Positions 52,444 through 63,145 of a DNA stretch of 64,000 nt are shown one piece after another (positions within the stretch are counted from its first letter, which is position 1; each line of letters begins with the position of its first letter). Source of the stretch: Raphanus sativus (lineage: Eukaryota; Streptophyta; Magnoliopsida; Brassicales; Brassicaceae); contig NC_079519.1 in the NCBI RefSeq assembly GCF_000801105.2, positions 14,367,547 through 14,431,546 of the forward strand. Reading direction: 5' to 3'. The notes under the pieces were generated by a model that was given only the letters and a program-made list of their open reading frames with translations, was not told where the DNA came from and searched no databases. A program made the position numbers and the translations under genes.

Positions 52444-53066
52444 CGGCCTCAGTGTCTATGACGAACCTCCGGGTTCAGTACGGCCTCAGGTTCTATATAA
52501 CAACCTTCGGGTTCAGTACGGCCTCAGGGTCTATAAAAGAGCCTCCGGGTTCAATACAGCCTCCGGGTCTGTAAGGAATCTCCGGATTCAGGTTCACCTA
52601 AGAGTTGATCAAGGATCTTCGGGTCTAACTGATCTTCGGATCTAATAAGAACCTCAGGGTTCAAGGATCTTTGAATCCAAATACCAACCTCCGGGTTTGC
52701 CAAGAACCTCAGGGTTCAAAAGCATCAACCTCCGGGTTCGAGGTATCCATCGGGTTTTGTCACGGTCCCCGGAACTAAAGATTAAACCCCAACACTCAGA
52801 AACCTCAGGGTTCAATGAGCAAACCTCCGTGTTCAATAAAACGGCCTTCGGGCCTAGGTAAGGGACCTCAGGGTTCAAGGCCTTAAGAACTTCCGGGTTC
52901 TAGGGCTCAAGAACCCCAGGGTTCAAACCAAGATAGAACTCTAGGGTTCTAAGCAAGGATCTTTTATTCCAAAACTAAAACTCAGGTTTTTCAATACTGG
53001 ATTACAAGGTCTAACGCTTCTCTAATTATTTTAGGGCTCAATCAGTTTACTACCAGGATCCAGGTC
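52444..53066 (+). repeat. Tandem mini-hairpin array of Tat-D
   Basis: CGGCCTC words at 52444, 52481 and 52519 give a 37-38-bp period. Modules: GAACC-TCCG-GGTTC (52463-52476), GAATC-TCCG-GATTC (52576-52589), GATC-TTCG-GATC (52631-52642), GGCC-TTCG-GGCC (52843-52854) and TAGAAC/GTTCTA (52934-52951). Interrupted by Tekay-1 shortly after its end. Confidence 0.75.
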
Positions 53067-53071
53067 CTAGA
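53067..53071. repeat. Target-site duplication of Tekay-1, left
   Basis: CTAGA immediately before the LTR start; identical to 61348-61352. Confidence 0.95.
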
Positions 53072-56023
53072 TGTAAGACCCAAACCCGGCCGGCTAGGCC
53101 GCGGTCGATGCCTCACGTCGCTCGGTCCATACCTTGACCGAACCACTCAATTTTTCGATCTTTAACTATACTTTCGCCTAAGGGCGAAGTCTATCTTAGA
53201 CCTTAGCTTAAGACTACCTTAGTCATTCCCTAGCTTAGATCCTTTCAACTTATGCACAGCGGAATATTATCTATCAACCATTGGTCTAAAACCAATCTAA
53301 TACTTGTCAGGTCGAATCACCTTAGCCATGATCAGTAGACACAACTACTACCAGCTCCAAGGTTGATCCTGAACCTAATCCAAGTCATACAATAACTGAG
53401 GTTCCATTCCCCTAACCATTCTATCTAGATCTATGCAATGTTGCTAGATCATACCTTTGCCACATCCACGGAGCTTGATAGCTCTTTGTCTCAGCTGCCT
53501 TAGCTGTCTAGCTAGCTCATTCAGCTAGCTGAACTGAACCACTTCACTTGAGGTTCCCAACTCTCTTCCAGCTGATCGAGCTGCGAGGTAGCTTTGCCTA
53601 GCTCCCCATCCACTCGTCCAACTCCTCATTATACCTGTATAAACTCTCCCCTTAGGTACTTAGTCATTCAACCAACCATCCCCACAAACCAAGTACCTTT
53701 GGGAAGTCTTCAGCTGCAAAATCAACCTCAAGCAAACATGCTCCAAAAACTAATTAAAATTCATGATAAATCATGATAATTCATAACTAAGAGAATGGTC
53801 AAGTCAGATTTCTCAGAACTGGCCTCGATCATACTGATCTCGCCCATGAACAGCCCATATGGCCATAACTGACCACCTCTAAATCAATGAGATAAAACTA
53901 ATCTCTCACCATGATAATTCATGATAAATACCCATTAAGAGATATTTGAAGTCGGATCCTAACAATTCCCTCAGGAACTATCAGATCTCCACTTACCTGC
54001 CCAACCAAGGCCATGGAGAGATTTCTCTGAACCGGCCACTCCATGGTTCAGTACCTCCACGTCTGATCAACATATAATAGGATTAATAATGCCCACCAGT
54101 TCCTGAGTCAATCAACCAACCACCCCACATGACTCAGAACTGATGAGTCTTCACACATACCTAACCGGCCATGGAACTATGTCCCACTGAACCTGATTAG
54201 TGTTGCTCTTACCACTGGTGCATCCTTTGATCAATCAGATCAGACACCTTGATCCATCATCCATGGATCAGGTCGTCCATCCTTGCCCATGATCAGATCA
54301 CACACAGCCTTCCTTGTATAAACACACCAGCACAATACTTGTGGTCCATACCAACAAGTACCAGCCTTACTCCTCTCCTTTGCTTGCTGTTGGATCCAAA
54401 CGAATTGGACCTTACACTCCACATGGTTCCTCTGTCTCTAGGACTCCCATGTGTCTCATCAGTGGGTCGGACTCATGGTTCACACCATGATCAAACCCAA
54501 CACCAAACCATGATCCATCATTGATCACTATCCAATGAACAGCATCTAACCATCATCCCACATGGATGAGTTAGATCAGTTATGATCCGCCCCTTTGTCC
54601 AGGGTCTTGGATTCCTAAGACACATCACAATATACATTCCTCAAGGGGCGTGCCATGCCTGGCCTTGATCCCACCCCAAGAGACACAACACAGACATAAA
54701 CATAACCATAAAAATAAGTAATCAACACATGTTACCTCATACTTGATCTTGCTAGACCTTGTGCTTCCCTGATCAGGTCCGGCCTTGTGCCTCTTGCACT
54801 TGTATTAATCAGGTCTTATCACATACCTCCAGTATTGATAAGATACATTCATGGGTCGCACCCATCATCCCTTCCATGGAACTTCCATGAAAACAGTTTC
54901 TGCACTGCATCCACCTTCAAGGCTGTACATGCCTTTGGGAGTGGAGTCCGGCCTTCTCCATTCAATTCTAACCATTTGCGTGTGTTACCATGATGTAGAG
55001 GAAGCCTAGGGTGTGTTCATCCATGATCAAACACCACCCAAGGGTCGTGCATCACTTCCCACTTCAGTTCCCATGAAACTGCCTTTCTACACACCACTGC
55101 CTTCAAGGCTGTCTCCACCATTGGAAGTGCATTCCGGCCCTCCATCTTCTCTCCTGGCTATTTGAATGTGTAGTATGGATGTAGAGGAAGCCCATGGCGT
55201 GGCAAACATCAATCAAAACACACCAGAGGGTCGTTCACAACTCCCCTCTTGATTGCCATCAAAACTGCCTCTTTGCTGCCTTCATCCCACTCTTGGGGTT
55301 GGATGTTGCCATCCGACTTTCTCTCTGTTTTCTCTGGTTTTTCTTTGTGTTTCAGGAAGAAGAATGAAGCCCTGACGTGCCTGCAAAGGCACGGACTTGC
55401 CCTTGTATTTATAGAAAAGGAATGGTCACCTTTCCAAAGGTTGCACCCTTTCGGTATCATTTCTGGCCATTGATTTAATCAATGGTCCAGATCACACCTG
55501 TTCGCCTATGGCAGTTACCAGACGTCCTTGACATGCCTAACTGCTCCTAGACATGTCACACACAAGCCTAGCTGGTTGCCCAAGCCCCTGGTTCAACCAC
55601 AAGTGCCCACCGGCTCACCGGCACACCCGGGTGGTCCACATGGTCCGACCACTGTCCGGACCTGGCCCAACTGCCCAAGACTTGAACACTCAGTCCAGCT
55701 GAGTTGAGCTGATCCCCAGCTGACCCAGCTGAGTGAGCTAGTTCATCCAGCTCAGGGAGCTGACACACTCTTCAGTGAGCTACACTGAGCTGCACTACAC
55801 TTCATCTAGCTGGTCGAGCTTGCTCACTGCATCGTCCAGCTGCCATACACTTTGTACAGCTCTTTTATACTTGTCTCCTTCTTGGTTTAGCTTAGCTTCC
55901 TGATGCCCTTAACCTTACTTCCAGGCCATGATACCCTTGTGTTTAGGTCACATGACCTGACTGGTGCGTCTCCTTGCACCATGGTCGATCCTAATGATCA
56001 TTTCCAGGATCAGGGACATGACA
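53072..56023 (-). repeat. 3' LTR of Tekay-1 (2952 bp)
   Basis: In plus coordinates TGTAAGACCC to GGGACATGACA. TATAAATA (minus) at 55406-55413. CAGCTGAG-type words are frequent at 55690-55870. Short open frames at 53594, 54249, 54787, 55209 and 55568 recur in the other LTR and are not supported as genes. Confidence 0.93.
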
Positions 56024-56026
56024 AGT

Positions 56027-56037
56027 CTCCCCCACTT
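56027..56037 (-). other. Polypurine tract of Tekay-1
   Basis: CACAAGTGGGGGAGACT on the minus strand ends at the 3' LTR boundary; it matches AAGTAGGGGAGACT of Tekay-2. Confidence 0.8.
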
Positions 56038-56465
56038 GTGATGGATTCGTCCTCGAATCCAGTGGTGCTGTCATCTTGTTTGATGCCAAAGGTTCCACCA
56101 AACTCTTTTGCATCATCATCCTTGTTCATTTTCACCGATCACCTTTTTGATCAATGTATGAACAAGTCTCCCCCACTTGGACGGAACACACTAGAATCCG
56201 AACCAAGTGGTCTTTGCCTTATACATATCACACCATAACAGACTTGTGTCACTGAACTCAACTTTCCAAGTTGCAGTCTAGTATACACCAAGTCAATTAT
56301 TCTCTGAGCCTAGTCCATGACTAGATCATTTTTAGTCCTTAAGAACTTACTGCATACTCGAGTCTTAGTAGATTTACCCAATCTCCAAGACACTCGATGT
56401 ATCAGTCAAGTCTTTAAAGAACTCGATCACATTCCGGTCCTGTCCACTCTGGGACTCCACCGTTT

Positions 56466-56609
56466 CATTCCAACCATAGGTCAATCTCCGACTTGGTTGT
56501 CCTGCGACTCTTGTCCCTCACTGGACTTGGTCGACTTCATTCCAACCCTAGGTCAATCTCCGACTTGGTTGTGCTGCGACCCTCGTCCTTTACTGGACTT
56601 AGTCGACTT
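56466..56609. repeat. 72-bp tandem duplication at the Tekay-1 deletion breakpoint
   Basis: CATTCCAACC... units start at 56466 and 56538. The second copy leads directly into the RT remnant, so the duplication sits at the edge of the deletion that removed most of pol. Confidence 0.75.
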
Positions 56610-57264
56610 CAGCTCGGCCATCTCGGCAGGAGCCATGCAGTATGGGTTCTTTGACATTGGGGCCGTCCCTGGTTCCAGTTCTATTATGAACGGGTCAGCC
56701 CTATCAGGGGGAATGCCCTGTAGCGCCCGAAACACATCCTCGAACTCACTGACCAGCGGTATCCCGTCCGGGCCACCAACCCCTACGACCTCCTTAGTGC
56801 TGGTTGTGGCCAACTAGGCTCAACAACCCCGCTCAAGCATCCTTTCTGCACGGACTGCTGATAACACTAAGCATCCAGAGGCCGGATTAATACCTTGGTA
56901 CTTGATCGGGGGTCCACACCCACTCTCAAACTGCATCCTCTCATGATGACAGTCCAAGGTGGCCCGATTCTTGCCAAGCCAGTCCATGCCTATGATCACC
57001 TCGTGATTCTTAAGGCGGACTACAATCAGATCCGCAGGCATTACCCTGTCTGTGATCAACAATCAGATCCGCAGGCATTACCCTGTCTGTGATCAATACC
57101 AGGATGTCTCTAACCAGACAATCCCTTGTTCCCATCTGGAACAAAACCTTTCCGATCAATCCTGGACTCACAAACCTATGTGTAGCTCCAGTATCAGAAA
57201 GTACATGTGTTTCCACACCACCGATCATTAAGTACCTAGATGAGTAAGACATTGGTTTGATCAC
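56553..57264 (-). pseudogene. Tekay-1 protease and first part of RT
   Basis: Protease: SDTGATHRFVSPGLIGKV (57170-57225), then VMPADLIVVRLKNHEVIIGMDWLGKNRATLDCHHERMQF. RT start: LVSEFEDVFRALQGIPPDRADPFIIELEPGTAPMSKNPY...MAPAEMAELK, where similarity stops at about 56605. A 37-bp tandem duplication (57024-57097) shifts the frame inside protease. Stops lie between the two parts near 56815. All RT catalytic motifs and integrase are missing. Confidence 0.88.
57024..57097. repeat. 37-bp tandem duplication in Tekay-1 protease
   Basis: AATCAGATCCGCAGGCATTA... at 57024 and 57061, nearly identical. 37 is not a multiple of 3, so it breaks the frame. Confidence 0.9.
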
Positions 57265-58374
57265 ACATTTGGAAAACGTCCCATACCATTCTCCAAAGTG
57301 TCACACTTCTGTGAATGTCCCATACCATTCACAAGAGTGTTTATAATATACCTCAATCCCCATCATACTAAGCCACTTAACATCGTATACCCAATCCATT
57401 CAAATTGATCTAAGGAATCCTACCTTGGCTTATACTGAGTCCCAGCTGATCCATCTGATCCCAAGCCACTCGTATACTAGCCATGTAGCATCTCCCTTAA
57501 ACCAACTTGAACCTCGCAAATGCTCACTTGTTTTGAACGGCCACCAAGGATAACACTTAACCCCAAAGAGTGCTGCACGTTTCTTTCAACCTAAGCCACT
57601 CTCAGGTTCATGTTACTTCCCTGGTCCAGGTCATCCATAAAAGATCTTGCATTGCATCGATCCGTCCAATCCGTCTATTATTTCCAGATAACTAGATCAA
57701 CCAACCTTCTGTTTCAGGATCTTGCCCTTGGAGAATGCATCTTGGCCAAGCCGGTTCACCTTGGAACTTTCCCGTTCACAAGCATGATACCCTATCTTGC
57801 CTCAGCTCCCTCTTGGCTCACCTAGTAAGGTTCCATGGTCATCTCAGTTTCCAGAAATAATTTCGGTTTGGAACACAATACCTTTGAGCAGTGAGTTGAG
57901 CTGAAGTTACAACCCAATCAGAACCTCCACTCATCTGCCTCAAAAGGATCCACACTACCTGAGAAATACTTTGTTCTCATCTGAGCTATGTGCTCCAGCA
58001 CCCTCAGGTAGTCCACTAACCAAGCTGCCCTAGCTGGTGGATCAATCTAGACCACCTCAGCTACTGGCCCAGCTTGATCATTAGCTGCCAAAACAGCTGC
58101 CCAATCAACCGGTTAGTCCTCTCATTGTTTGCAACAATTGTTTGGATCAGCCCGGTTCACATCACAAGAGGATTCAACTTCCCCTTCCAGCTGCAGCTCA
58201 GCTCTCCCCCACTAGAACCTCAGTAGGGTTGAGCTGACTTACAGTCAATCCAGCTTCATTGTTAACTTCCTCCAGCTGAGTCAACAATAAAACTGGTGGA
58301 TTAATCACATCAGCATCTACTTGTCCGGATGCATGGGTGAACAACCACAACCCAACGATCCTAGAATCAAGCAT
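57265..58374 (-). other. Tekay-1 interior between primer-binding site and protease
   Basis: This is where gag should be. I could not recognise capsid or zinc-knuckle motifs on the minus strand. An open stretch at 58198-58464 runs partly through the LTR and primer-binding site. Probably a scrambled or deleted gag leader. Confidence 0.4.
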
Positions 58375-58386
58375 GCTCTGATACCA
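58375..58386 (-). other. Primer-binding site of Tekay-1
   Basis: TGGTATCAGAGC on the minus strand, 3 nt from the LTR, complementary to initiator-methionine tRNA. Confidence 0.9.
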
Positions 58387-58389
58387 ACT

Positions 58390-61347
58390 TGTAAGACCCG
58401 AACCCGGCCGGCTAGGCCGCGGTCGATGCCTCACGTCGCTCGGTCCATACCCTGACCGAACCACTCAATTTTTCGATCTTTATCTATACTTTCGCCTAAG
58501 GGCGAAGTCTATCTTAGACCTTAGCTTAAGACTACCTTAGTCATTCCCTAGCTTAGATCCTTTCAACTTATGCACAGCGGAATATTATCTATCAACCATT
58601 GGTCTAAAACCAATCTAACACTTGTCAGGTCGAATCACCTTAGCCATGATCAGTAGACACAACTACTACCAGCTCCAAGGTTGATCCTGAACCTAATCCA
58701 AGTCATACAATAACTGAGGTTCCATTCCCCTAACCATTCTATCTAGATCTATGCAATATTGCTAGATCATACCTTTGCCACATCCACGGAGCTTGATAGC
58801 TCTTTGTCTCAGCTGCCTTAGCTGTCTAGCTAGCTCATTCAGCTAGCTGAACTGAACCACTTCACTTGAGGTTCCCAACTCTCTTCCAGCTGATCGAGCT
58901 GCGAGGTAGCTTTGCCTAGCTCCCCATCCACTCGTCCAACTCCTCATTATACCTGTATAAACTCTCCCCTTAGGTACTTAGTCATTCAACCAACCATCCC
59001 CACAAACCAAGTACCTTTGGGAAGTCTTCAGCTGCAAAATCAACCTCAAGCAAACATGCTCCAAAAACTAATTAAAATTCATGATAAATCATGATAATTC
59101 ATAACTAAGAGAATGGTCAAGTCAGATTTCTCAGAACTGGCCTCGATCATACTGATCTCGCCCATGAACAGCCCATATGGCCATAACTGACCACCTCTAA
59201 ATCAATGAGATAAAACTAATCTCTCACCATGATAATTCATGATAAATACCCATTAAGAGATATTTGAAGTCGGATCCTAACAATTCCCTCAGGAACTATC
59301 AGATCTCCACTTACCTGCCCAACCAAGGCCATGGAGAGATTTCTCTGAACCGGCCACTCCATGGTTCAGTACCTCCACGTCTGATCAACATATAATAGGA
59401 TTAATAATGCCCACCAGTTCCTGAGTCAATCAACCAACCACCCCACATGACTCAGAACTGATGAGTCTTCACACATACCTAACCGGCCATGGAACTATGT
59501 CCCACTGAACCTGATTAGTGTTGCTCTTACCACTGGTGCATCCTTTGATCAATCAGATCAGACACCTTGATCCATCATCCATGGATCAGGTCGTCCATCC
59601 TTGCCCATGATCAGATCACACACAGCCTTCCTTGTATAAACACACCAGCACAATACTTGTGGTCCATACCAACAAGTACCAGCCTTACTCCTCTCCTTTG
59701 CTTGCTGTTGGATCCAAACGAATTGGACCTTACACTCCACATGGTTCCTCTGTCTCTAGGACTCCCATGTGTCTCATCAGTGGGTCGGACTCATGGTTCA
59801 CACCATGATCAAACCCAACACCAAACCATGATCCATCATTGATCACTATCCAATGAACAGCATCTAACCATCATCCCACATGGATGAGTTAGATCAGTTA
59901 TGATCCGCCCCTTTGTCCAGGGTCTTGGATTCCTAAGACACATCACAATATACATTCCTCAAGGGGCGTGCCATGCCTGGCCTTGATCCCACCCCAAGAG
60001 ACACAACACAGACATAAACATAACCATAAAAATAAGTAATCAACACATGTTACCTCATACTTGATCTTGCTAGACCTTGTGCTTCCCTGATCAGGTCCGG
60101 CCTTGTGCCTCTTGCACTTGTATTAATCAGGTCTTATCACATACCTCCAGTATTGATAAGATACATTCATGGGTCGCACCCATCATCCCTTCCATGGAAC
60201 TTCCATGAAAACAGTTTCTGCACTGCATCCACCTTCAAGGCTGTACATGCCTTTGGGAGTGGAGTCCGGCCTTCTCCATTCAATTCTAACCATTTGCGTG
60301 TGTTACCATGATGTAGAGGAAGCCTAGGGTGTGTTCATCCATGATCAAACACCACCCAAGGGTCGTGCATCACTTCCCACTTCAGTTCCCATGAAACTGC
60401 CTTTCTACACACCACTGCCTTCAAGGCTGTCTCCACCATTGGAAGTGCATTCCGGCCCTCCATCTTCTCTCCTGGCTATTTGAATGTGTAGTATGGATGT
60501 AGAGGAAGCCCATGGCGTGGCAAACATCAATCAAAACACACCAGAGGGTCGTTCACAACTCCCCTCTTGATTGCCATCAAAACTGCCTCTTTGCTGCCTT
60601 CATCCCACTCTTGGGGTTGGATGTTGCCATCCGACTTTCTCTCTGTTTTCTCTGGTTTTTCTTTGTGTTTCAGGAAGAAGAATGAAGCCCTGACGTGCCT
60701 GCAAAGGCACGGACTTGCCCTTGTATTTATACAAAAGGAATGGTCACCTTTCCAAAGGTTGCACCCTTTCGGTATCATTTCTGGCCATTGATTTAATCAA
60801 TGGTCCAGATCACACCTGTTCGCCTATGGCAGTTACCAGACGTCCATGACATGCCTAACTGCTCCTAGACATGTCACACACAAGCCTAGCTGGTTGCCCA
60901 AGCCCCTGGTTCAACCACAAGTGCCCACCGGCTCACCGGCACACCCGGGTGGTCCACATGGTCCGACCACTGTCCGGACCTGGCCCAACTGCCCAAGACT
61001 TGAACACTCAGTCCGGCTGAGTTGAGCTGATCCCCAGCTGACCCAGCTGAGTGAGCTAGTTCATCCAGCTCAGGGAGCTGACACACTCTTCAGTGAGCTA
61101 CACTGAGCTGCACTACACTTCATCTAGCTGGTCGAGCTTGCTCACTGCATCGTCCAGCTGCCATACACTTTGTACAGCTCTTTTATACTTATCTCCTTCT
61201 TGGTTTAGCTATATATTAGCTTCCTGATGCCCTTAACCTTACTTCCAGGCCATGATACCCTTGTGTTTAGGTCACATGACCTGACTGGTGCGTCTCCTCG
61301 CACCATGGCCGATCCTAATGATCATTTCCAGGATCAGGGACATGACA
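58390..61347 (-). repeat. 5' LTR of Tekay-1 (2958 bp)
   Basis: Near-identical to 53072-56023, with an extra ATATAT at about 61212. The promoter-bearing LTR of this element. Confidence 0.95.
60724..60731 (-). promoter_or_regulatory. TATA box of Tekay-1
   Basis: TATAAATA on the minus strand, about 620 bp into the 5' LTR, leaving about 2.3 kb of transcribed leader within the LTR. Conserved in Tekay-2 at 28078-28085. Confidence 0.5.
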
Positions 61348-61352
61348 CTAGA
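61348..61352. repeat. Target-site duplication of Tekay-1, right
   Basis: CTAGA, identical to 53067-53071. Confidence 0.95.
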
Positions 61353-61799
61353 CACTGATATCCTTCCAAGGGGTCAACCCTTACAAGGGTCCGACCCTCA
61401 CTAGGTTTCAGCTCTTCCAAAGGTCCATCCCTTCCCACGAGTCTAAGCGTCTACCTAGACGTCCTCGCATTCTGGAGATACAAAGTTTGCTCCCCAAGGT
61501 CTAGACCCTTAAGTTGTCGACACAGTAACAAGATCCTAATCCTAGCTCCCACAATTCCGCCTAGGAGATTGTGCTCCTTCCAACGAGACATGTGCTCAGC
61601 GGCCCTATGAACTGTTCTGATCAAGAGACAGTGCCGGAGAGTTACGAAGGTGTGAATCCAAGAAGAGAATACAAAAGAAAAAGGCGAAAACAATAAGTAT
61701 TATTATTATGCTATCAAAAGTCCTTATTCGGCTACAAAATCATCAAAAAACGGGGAAAGATGCTACAATATAAAATAAAGCATAAGTAGTAAAAACACT
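61353..61799 (+). other. Tat-D 3' region resumed after Tekay-1
   Basis: Collinear with Tat-C at 26414-26560 (GAGATACAAAGTTTGC... and neighbours). Non-coding on the plus strand; it is the 3' flank of the antisense gene. Confidence 0.6.
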
Positions 61800-63145
61800 T
61801 CAGGGCTTCAGGTGATGCGGTGCCGGAGGAAAAGCGTCAAGTCCACCTCTCCCATTCGCCGAACCCTGAACAGGCCCTCCGATAGTTCCCCAACGGTTGA
61901 TATTCCTCTCCGACCACTCCTTCACAAGCTCCCAACGAGCTTGCTCACGGGCCCTCTCCACGGTCAAAGCTTGATGAGATATCACCTCTCGAAGCTGGTT
62001 ACGAAGGAACATGATCTCCTAGTGCGGTGGAACACGCCGGCGTGGACCAAACAATCTGCTTCTTCCCGCATTCCTTAGGGTCGAGGAAGTTGCAACCGAG
62101 GAGACAAAGGAAGGCGATGCATAGGACCGTCTCCTCTGAGGGTTGGCCCTACAATACTCATTATACACTGATGATATCGACGCCCTAGGGATCCCACCTA
62201 AAAGACAACATGGCGGATGGTTAAGATCGTGTCATATCTATTTAAGAGAAAGAAAAGCTGTCTTACCCCAAATGCGGCAGTGGCGTAAAAACATGTGGCT
62301 CATCAAAAATAGAATCCAACGGTATCGCCTGGTAATGCCTTTCGCCAACTTTACCAAAACCTCGCCAGCAGGGAACAACGGTCGGAAGACCTCTGCAAAA
62401 AACATCACATAAGGCGAGATAGCGACACAAGATCTATCTTAACAAAAATAAAGGCATACCGACGGATCGCCAAAAGAGAGGGTAGCGCGGAGCATTGCTG
62501 ATCTTCATAAACACATATCTCCTGTTCCAGAAATCGTTTGAAGGAAAACTCCCCCAGATGCTCCTAAGAGGTTCGTCTACCAAAGGTTCACCATCACGAG
62601 ACCAGATTTGGTAAAAACCCTTCTTGCTCGATAAGGGAAGGAAGGAGTAGGAGTACAAAATTTCAGGTAGTCCAAAGGGGATACTGTGAAATTCACCCAA
62701 CACCTGAATGGCCATTAGGGTACGCCACGTTGCTGGCGTGAGCTGCGAAAGAGAGAATCCAAAGTAAGACGCTACTTCTGCAACTAGGAAAGGAATGTCC
62801 CCTCTGAAGCCTGCTTCTAGGTACGCCTCGAAGATAGCTATCTCATCAGTACCGCCATCGGGAGCTCGTTCGAATTCGCCCGCGCATCGTAGCTCCACCG
62901 AGTCAGGAAGAGAATACCTCCTGCGGATTCCAATCAGATCTTCTTGCCTGATTTCCGATCTCGGACCATCCTCGTCCTCATCACTAAAAGAATGAAAGCG
63001 ACGCTGCCGCAAGGGAGCCATAGGAGCATCTTCGCTACCCACTCTCGAAGTCGTCCCTGGAGTCAGAATAGGCGAGGCAAAGGAATCACCGAACAGGTAT
63101 CGAGGCCTAGCATGACCACCAACATGGAAAGCTAGAATCGCTCCG
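61800..63145 (-). pseudogene. Antisense three-exon gene in Tat-D 3' region (gypsy-type putative transposase-like)
   Basis: Inferred exons on the minus strand: exon 1 to 62460, exon 2 62392-62267, exon 3 62197-61800. Introns 62459-62393 (67 nt) and 62266-62198 (69 nt) are GT-AG, T-rich, and both phase 1, as in the Tat-B gene. Exon 1 has the same W-x4-YVFMKI-type block before the first intron. Exon 3 is interrupted once by TAG 62019-62021 (probably from CAG), then continues as a charged helix-like stretch (LRNQLREVISHQALTVERAREQ) to TGA 61800. The first internal ATG is 63021, but the frame is open further upstream to 63145, where an LTR cuts it. Function unknown. Confidence 0.6.

Larger units (their letters stand above)
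53072..61347 (-). mobile_element. Tekay-1: young, internally deleted chromovirus with long LTRs
   Basis: Two LTRs of 2952 and 2958 bp flank a 2.37-kb interior, bounded by perfect CTAGA duplications. Minus orientation follows from an initiator-Met primer-binding site at 58375-58386 and a polypurine tract at 56027-56037. By eye the LTRs differ by about a dozen substitutions and one 6-bp insertion (near 61212). The interior keeps only protease and the start of RT, so it depended on other elements to move. It inserted into the Tat-D hairpin array. Confidence 0.95.
46808..63145 (+). mobile_element. Tat-D: Tat element split by Tekay-1
   Basis: 5' LTR (46808-47337), primer-binding site, gag tail, protease, UAG, RT/RNase H, second RNase H, integrase (to 51709) and a 3' region with hairpin array. 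Tekay-1 interrupts it at 53072-61347; the 3' region resumes at 61353 and carries an antisense gene. The sequence on both sides of Tekay-1 is collinear with Tat-C (26390-26610), confirming continuity. The 3' LTR is missing: another LTR begins at 63146. Confidence 0.88.

Noticed and set aside
54249..54524. 91-codon open frame, repeated at 59567-59842
   Set aside because: Present in both Tekay-1 LTRs; no start context or domain; LTR sequence.
55209..55460. 83-codon open frame next to the Tekay LTR TATA box, repeated at 60527
   Set aside because: Could be a leader peptide just upstream or downstream of the promoter, but nothing supports translation; duplicated with the LTR.
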